From Lachnospiraceae bacterium (lineage in GTDB: Bacteria; Bacillota; Clostridia; Lachnospirales; Lachnospiraceae): a DNA stretch of 64,000 nt. Below, piece by piece: positions 60,141 through 64,000 of the stretch (its first letter is position 1; each line of letters opens with the position of its first letter). Below the pieces are notes generated by a model. The model searched no databases and was not told the DNA's origin. It saw only the letters and a list, made by a program, of their open reading frames with translations. Both the position numbers and the translations under genes were made by a program. The stretch lies in contig JAKSRR010000009.1 of assembly GCA_024403455.1 (NCBI GenBank), positions 1 through 64,000 of the forward strand. Reading direction: 5' to 3'.

Positions 60141-61748
60141 CTATAATTGTCTAAATTTCTCTGTTCCCTTATTCTTTAGCCACCACCATAACACTACGTT
60201 TACTGACACAAGAAGTACTGCTACGATCAGAAGAAATACAAGCGTTGTTACCACACTAGAAAGCAGCAAATATGCACCTGCCAAAAGAGCCACAAAAATC
60301 ATGCTGCCAAACATGCTAACTAGCATAGGCATACTCTGTTTAATGACCGCCGCTTCACTGGTCCATTTTAAGTTAGGCCATAGTAGATTCGCAAATAATC
60401 CAAACTGTGCAACGAGCAGTGCAAACAGCTGTGGCAGCAAAATCATAAGAAGACCATAATACCAAACTGGCTTCGATACAATCATCATGCATACAGAGCA
60501 AAATAGCACTGGCAGTACCGTAAATTCCAGCTGCAAGGCTATTTTCGCCTTAAGTACATTCCACAAATCCACGGGCAGGGATTGTAAGATCCAGATCGTT
60601 TTTCCTTCTAGGGAAATAGATGCCGCAGTCATCTCGTTCATGATTGCCACCATACAGATCCCCGCTATAAGAACCAGCATCGAAGTTCCTGGCTTTGTCA
60701 TTTCCAGCTGTGTTAACATACCCAATACTGCGTTTTTCTTCACTAGAAGAAAAATGCCTAATATGGGGATAACGATGACACCCAAACCACTATTTAACAT
60801 ATAAACAGCGCTTCCCAGAAATCTCTTTTCTTCCTTATAGCGTAGCGTTCTTTGCTGAGATCTTCCCTTTTCCCCACGAAGTGAAAACTTCTTTCTTTTT
60901 CTTGCCTGGGACTTCGTTGCCATTTGTATAAACGTAGCCTTCATCACAAGCCAGACAATGGCAAAGAAAATAATCACTACGCCTGTAATAATCCCCACGG
61001 CTGCCCCATCGCCGCTTCCAGCTTTTCCAACAAGATACAGCGGGTAAGCTGCACCCTTTACTTTTCCACCGATGGCACTTGCACTCGATAAAAACTGCTG
61101 TATCACAGAATATGCTCTCATATAGAGGTAATAGTAAAGGGCAATAAATGCTAGGGAAAGGACCACCTTCACCATACTATTTCCCTTCACCTTTTGGCTT
61201 ATGAGCGATACTAAAAATCCAAGCAGACAGGATAAGGAAAGGATTAGAATCGACAGGCTAAAATACATCCCTATGTTGCACAGTACCGTCGTCGCCTTTA
61301 GCATCTGGTACTTATATGCAACCTTGTAATACACCATCATGGATGGAACGTATACCACTGCCTCATAAATCAGAATCCAGCACCATACGCTAAATAGTCT
61401 GGCTGCCAAAAGTTTCCAAGGTTTGATAGGCATCGCTAGGAGCATGTCATTGTCTTTTGCCTGATATACCATTCCACTAATATTAAACATGGAGGCGAAT
61501 AGGCCTAAGACAACCGCCGAGGTACTCATACTCATGTGATACAGCCAACCAAAGCCGATTGCCACAAGCGCTTCGCACATCAGCTCCGCCATATAATAAA
61601 CGGAGGCACCAAGGGCACCTGCAATAATCAAATACAGTATTGCCAGCTCAATGATTTTGCCTCTCGTTCTGCGGGTTCCCTTTTCCTTATTCTGCGTAAG
61701 AAAAGCACCTGCTTCCATAAACTGTTTTCTAAGTAAAGGATGTGCCAT
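60141..61748 (-). CDS. ABC exporter membrane protein
   Basis: A 535-residue membrane protein with about a dozen hydrophobic segments, for example IIELAILYLIIAGALGASVY, VVLGLFASMFNISGMVY, MYFSLSILILSLSCLLGFLV, VIVIPILGIFLLV and VTTLVFLLIVAVLLVSVNVV. The segment AKDNDMLLAMPIKPWKLLAA is typical of large Firmicutes ABC-2-like exporter permeases, as is KGNSMVKVVLSLAFIALYY. Substrate unknown; relatives move peptides, antibiotics or lipids. It follows its ATPase gene by one base. Confidence 0.85.
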   Translation of the reverse strand: MAHPLLRKQFMEAGAFLTQNKEKGTRRTRGKIIELAILYLIIAGALGASVYYMAELMCEALVAIGFGWLYHMSMSTSAVVLGLFASMFNISGMVYQAKDNDMLLAMPIKPWKLLAARLFSVWCWILIYEAVVYVPSMMVYYKVAYKYQMLKATTVLCNIGMYFSLSILILSLSCLLGFLVSLISQKVKGNSMVKVVLSLAFIALYYYLYMRAYSVIQQFLSSASAIGGKVKGAAYPLYLVGKAGSGDGAAVGIITGVVIIFFAIVWLVMKATFIQMATKSQARKRKKFSLRGEKGRSQQRTLRYKEEKRFLGSAVYMLNSGLGVIVIPILGIFLLVKKNAVLGMLTQLEMTKPGTSMLVLIAGICMVAIMNEMTAASISLEGKTIWILQSLPVDLWNVLKAKIALQLEFTVLPVLFCSVCMMIVSKPVWYYGLLMILLPQLFALLVAQFGLFANLLWPNLKWTSEAAVIKQSMPMLVSMFGSMIFVALLAGAYLLLSSVVTTLVFLLIVAVLLVSVNVVLWWWLKNKGTEKFRQL

Positions 61749-61749
61749 A

Positions 61750-62457
61750 CTACTTTTCCTCCAGTTCCAAAAATACCTCTTCTAATGAGGTATCACCTTT
61801 CACGTCCTCCATGGACCCGGATTTAACTAGTTTGCCAGCCTTTATAATGGCAACCTTGTCACAAAGCTTTTCAGCCACATCAAGCACGTGCGTGGAAAAG
61901 AAAATGGAACCCCCCTGCGCACAAACTTCCCGCATCATGTCCTTCAGAATATGCGCTGCCTTAGGGTCCAGCCCTACGAAGGGTTCATCCATGAGTATCA
62001 TTTTAGGAGCATGAATCCATGCTGATATAATAGCAAGCTTCTGTTTCATACCATGGGAATAGCTGGAGATAGCCTCACCCAAATCCTTCGTAAGCTCAAA
62101 GGCATCTGCATACTTTTGAATTCGTTCCTGTCTTACAGATGCAGGAATTTCAAAAATATCTGCCACAAACTGCAAGAACTGAATTCCTGTCATAAAATCA
62201 TATAAATCCGGGTTATCTGGGATATAAGCAATATCCTTTTTGCATTCCATGGGTGAAGTCTTAATAGACTTTCCATTTACAAAAATCTCCCCTTCATCGA
62301 ACTCCAAAATACCTACAACAGACTTCAGTGTTGTGGTCTTTCCAGCTCCATTATGTCCGATGAAGCCAAAGATTTCTCCTGGAGCAATGTGTAACGACAG
62401 CTGGTCAACAGCTTTCTTATCTCCATACTGTTTTGTTAGATTCTCTATCTTCAGCAT
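61750..62457 (-). CDS. ABC transporter ATPase
   Basis: A 235-residue ATPase of the CcmA/drug-exporter type: Walker A GHNGAGKTT, Q-loop region IAYIPDNPDLYDFM, signature SYSHGMKQKL, Walker B MILMDEPFVGLD and the switch His in FFSTHVLD. It pairs with the membrane protein one base downstream. A lipoprotein gene lies 17 bases upstream and may be part of the same unit. Confidence 0.92.
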   Translation of the reverse strand: MLKIENLTKQYGDKKAVDQLSLHIAPGEIFGFIGHNGAGKTTTLKSVVGILEFDEGEIFVNGKSIKTSPMECKKDIAYIPDNPDLYDFMTGIQFLQFVADIFEIPASVRQERIQKYADAFELTKDLGEAISSYSHGMKQKLAIISAWIHAPKMILMDEPFVGLDPKAAHILKDMMREVCAQGGSIFFSTHVLDVAEKLCDKVAIIKAGKLVKSGSMEDVKGDTSLEEVFLELEEK

Positions 62458-62474
62458 CGACTATGCCTCCCTCT

Positions 62475-63464
62475 CTACAGTTCTTTCCACACTACTTCTT
62501 CGCAATCTTCCTGTCCATACTGCTGATATTCTTCAATAATGCTTTCCTCTGCCATCGTGAATCCTAAATATTCCAGAGTTGCATAAAGCTTGTCTGCTGC
62601 TTCATCTACCCCTTCTTCATAACCCACAATAACAACTTTCGTGTCATCTCCGCTAGAACAGAAAGCAACGCAGTACTCTGTGTCATTCAGCGCAGCAATA
62701 TCATAGGGTGAATTTTCATCTAACATGATTTCATCCAGTTTTTCTGGGAACGGAGCCTGGTATCTGATGTCATCAGCAATCCATGTTCCATAAACGCTAT
62801 AAACAGAACGATAGGGCACGATAAACCCTGAAGGCTCTATCATACAAACCTCATCAATATATTCCCCTGCCGAAGCAGAGCCGCCTGTCAGAAGGATGCC
62901 ATTGTTAAATAATGTAGCATATGTTCTGTATCCATCGGTGTAGCAGTCCACTAAATTAAGTTCCCCATCTGCATAGGTAATCACGCCGGTCCAGTTTAAC
63001 TGTAATCCAGAATTCTCCGAGGATGCATAACGCACTACACATAAGAAATTCTCATCTTCCATAGTGAGAATAGTATAGCTAATGTTTGCATCTTCCACAA
63101 GGAATGCTTCCTCTAATGCAGTTTTCAATTCTGCAATATCATAGTTTCCTTCTGGTACATCACCATAGGTTTTGGCACTAGCTTCTGCATCCACATTCAC
63201 TTTGTTCTTACCATCAAAAAAGTCATAGTAAGCATCTATGGAGGCATAGCTTATACTAACCGTTGTATTCCCTGGCTCTTCCACAGGTTCTTCTTCTACT
63301 TCAGGTTGTTCTTCTACATCCGGTGTTTCTTCTACTAAAGGGGTGTTTCCCTCTGGCGTTTCTACTACTGTTGGTTCACCACTTTCTGTCTTCTCACCAC
63401 AACCGGTAAGCATGATACTTCCCACCATCGCCGCCATAAGCATTGATACTATTCTTCTTTTCAT
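62475..63464 (-). CDS. Lipoprotein of unknown function
   Basis: A 329-residue lipoprotein. The signal MKRRIVSMLMAAMVGSIMLT ends with the lipobox LTGC at Cys22. A Glu/Pro/Val-rich linker (30-70; EVEEEPVEEPGNT) follows, then a globular domain with FDGKNKVNVDAEASAKTYGD, ISYTILTMEDENFLCVVRYA and VYSVYGTWIADDIRYQ. No family recognised. The acidic linker style matches the lipoproteins of the B12 operon. It may be a sensor or substrate-handling partner of the ABC exporter. Confidence 0.75.
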   Translation of the reverse strand: MKRRIVSMLMAAMVGSIMLTGCGEKTESGEPTVVETPEGNTPLVEETPDVEEQPEVEEEPVEEPGNTTVSISYASIDAYYDFFDGKNKVNVDAEASAKTYGDVPEGNYDIAELKTALEEAFLVEDANISYTILTMEDENFLCVVRYASSENSGLQLNWTGVITYADGELNLVDCYTDGYRTYATLFNNGILLTGGSASAGEYIDEVCMIEPSGFIVPYRSVYSVYGTWIADDIRYQAPFPEKLDEIMLDENSPYDIAALNDTEYCVAFCSSGDDTKVVIVGYEEGVDEAADKLYATLEYLGFTMAEESIIEEYQQYGQEDCEEVVWKEL

Positions 63465-63496
63465 TTGTCTTCTCCCTCATTATTTGTCTGCCATAT

Positions 63497-64000
63497 TTAA
63501 AGGCAAACGCTTTTATATATTTCATCCATCTTACAAAGGACAATTTCTTCCGAAAAATTCTTTACCTTCTCCTGGTTGTACTTTCCAAGAGCTTCCTTAT
63601 CCCCAGATAAAATCCGTTCAATGGCTTCCTTACATTCTTCCACTTTATGCGGATCAAATAACGCTCCGCCCTTTTCATCAATCAAATCTACATTTCCGCG
63701 GATTCGGCTAACAGCGCAAGGCAACCCCGCTGCCATTGCTTCCATAAGCGCCACCGATAATCCTTCCCTAAAGGAAGGAAAGGCATATACGTCAGCCGTA
63801 TTTAATAGTTCCGCAATATCCGTTCTATACCCGAGAAGATGGAGATGAACATTTAGTTTCGCAGCCAACTCTTCAAGGTATCTGTCTTTATCGCCTTTAC
63901 CTGCAATGAAATAATGGATGGAAGGATTCTCTAATTCTGCAATCGCCCTTATAATAACTTCCTGATTTTTATTAGCATTGAGTTCACCAACAGAAAGAAG
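63497..64000 (-). CDS. GT4-family glycosyltransferase, C-terminal part
   Basis: The last 167 codons of a glycosyltransferase that enters from the right edge; the frame is open to 64000 (reading LLSVGELNANKNQEVIIRAI at the edge). The GT-B nucleotide-sugar site is clear: VYAFPSFREGLSVALMEAMA holds the E-x7-E motif, preceded by LLGYRTDIAELLNTADV. GT4 enzymes add sugars to capsule, teichoic acid or lipid acceptors with retention. The start and acceptor cannot be judged from this piece. Confidence 0.9.
   Translation of the reverse strand, partial: LLSVGELNANKNQEVIIRAIAELENPSIHYFIAGKGDKDRYLEELAAKLNVHLHLLGYRTDIAELLNTADVYAFPSFREGLSVALMEAMAAGLPCAVSRIRGNVDLIDEKGGALFDPHKVEECKEAIERILSGDKEALGKYNQEKVKNFSEEIVLCKMDEIYKSVCL

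Noticed and set aside
1..64000. CRISPR arrays, insertion sequences, prophage or integrase genes
   Set aside because: No regular repeat-spacer pattern, transposase or phage protein was found on either strand by reading the sequence and frames.

Overview
The window looks like chromosomal DNA of a low-to-medium GC, Gram-positive anaerobe of the Clostridia, most probably Lachnospiraceae. This is an inference from gene content: recA-recX-rny, the yicC-gmk-rpoZ cassette, a TatD-linked radical SAM protein, NiaR control of NAD genes, an anaerobic (cbi-type) B12 pathway, many lipoproteins and no outer-membrane genes. Every gene I can support, including both tRNAs, lies on the minus strand, so transcription runs from high to low coordinates. 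I saw no transposase, phage gene, CRISPR array or rRNA.

Layout, left to right. 1-5,200: small accessory genes (DUF1349 and ABM-type proteins, hypotheticals, a LOG-family protein, a LUD protein, a lipoprotein) and psuG. 5,200-9,900: glutamine-dependent NAD synthetase, a tocopherol-cyclase-like protein, a cytoplasmic GH26 glycosidase and a HAD phosphatase. 10,000-17,400: a tight seven-gene operon of circularly permuted ATP-grasp, alpha-E protein, transglutaminase, two aspartoacylase-like proteins, a FUSC membrane protein fused to a HAD domain, and citrate synthase. 17,560-37,670: one cobalamin operon of about 20 kb behind a cobalamin riboswitch. It has a lipoprotein CbiK, a surface lipoprotein, a BtuFCD-like importer and nearly the whole anaerobic corrin pathway, with several gene fusions. 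37,670-43,600: a LacI-like/GGDEF diguanylate cyclase, a coiled-coil protein of unknown role, an HD phosphohydrolase and RNase Y. 43,790-51,000: recX, recA (with SOS-type operators), cinA, pgsA, rimO, rpoZ, gmk, yicC. 51,100-55,600: tRNA-Pro(AGG), tRNA-Thr(GGT), a small protein, an Sfp-type PPTase, aspS and hisS. 55,600-60,050: a TatD-linked radical SAM protein, a pyridoxal-type kinase, niaR, nadC and nadB behind a promoter with two tandem 21-bp repeats. 60,100-64,000: an ABC exporter, a lipoprotein and the end of a GT4 glycosyltransferase cut by the window edge.

The strongest candidate for an undescribed system is the 10,001-17,374 operon. It joins a predicted peptide or amide ligase module (ATP-grasp, alpha-E, transglutaminase) to an apparently active and an apparently dead aspartoacylase-like protein, a FUSC membrane protein carrying a catalytically dead HAD domain, and a citrate synthase. 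I read it as making, trimming and moving a citrate- or acyl-amino-acid-derived metabolite; that product assignment is inference. The second candidate is the front of the B12 operon, where a cobaltochelatase homologue is a surface lipoprotein beside another lipoprotein of unknown fold and the B12 importer. NAD metabolism (nadE, nadB, nadC, niaR) and B12 synthesis (cobT, which uses nicotinate mononucleotide) are both well represented.
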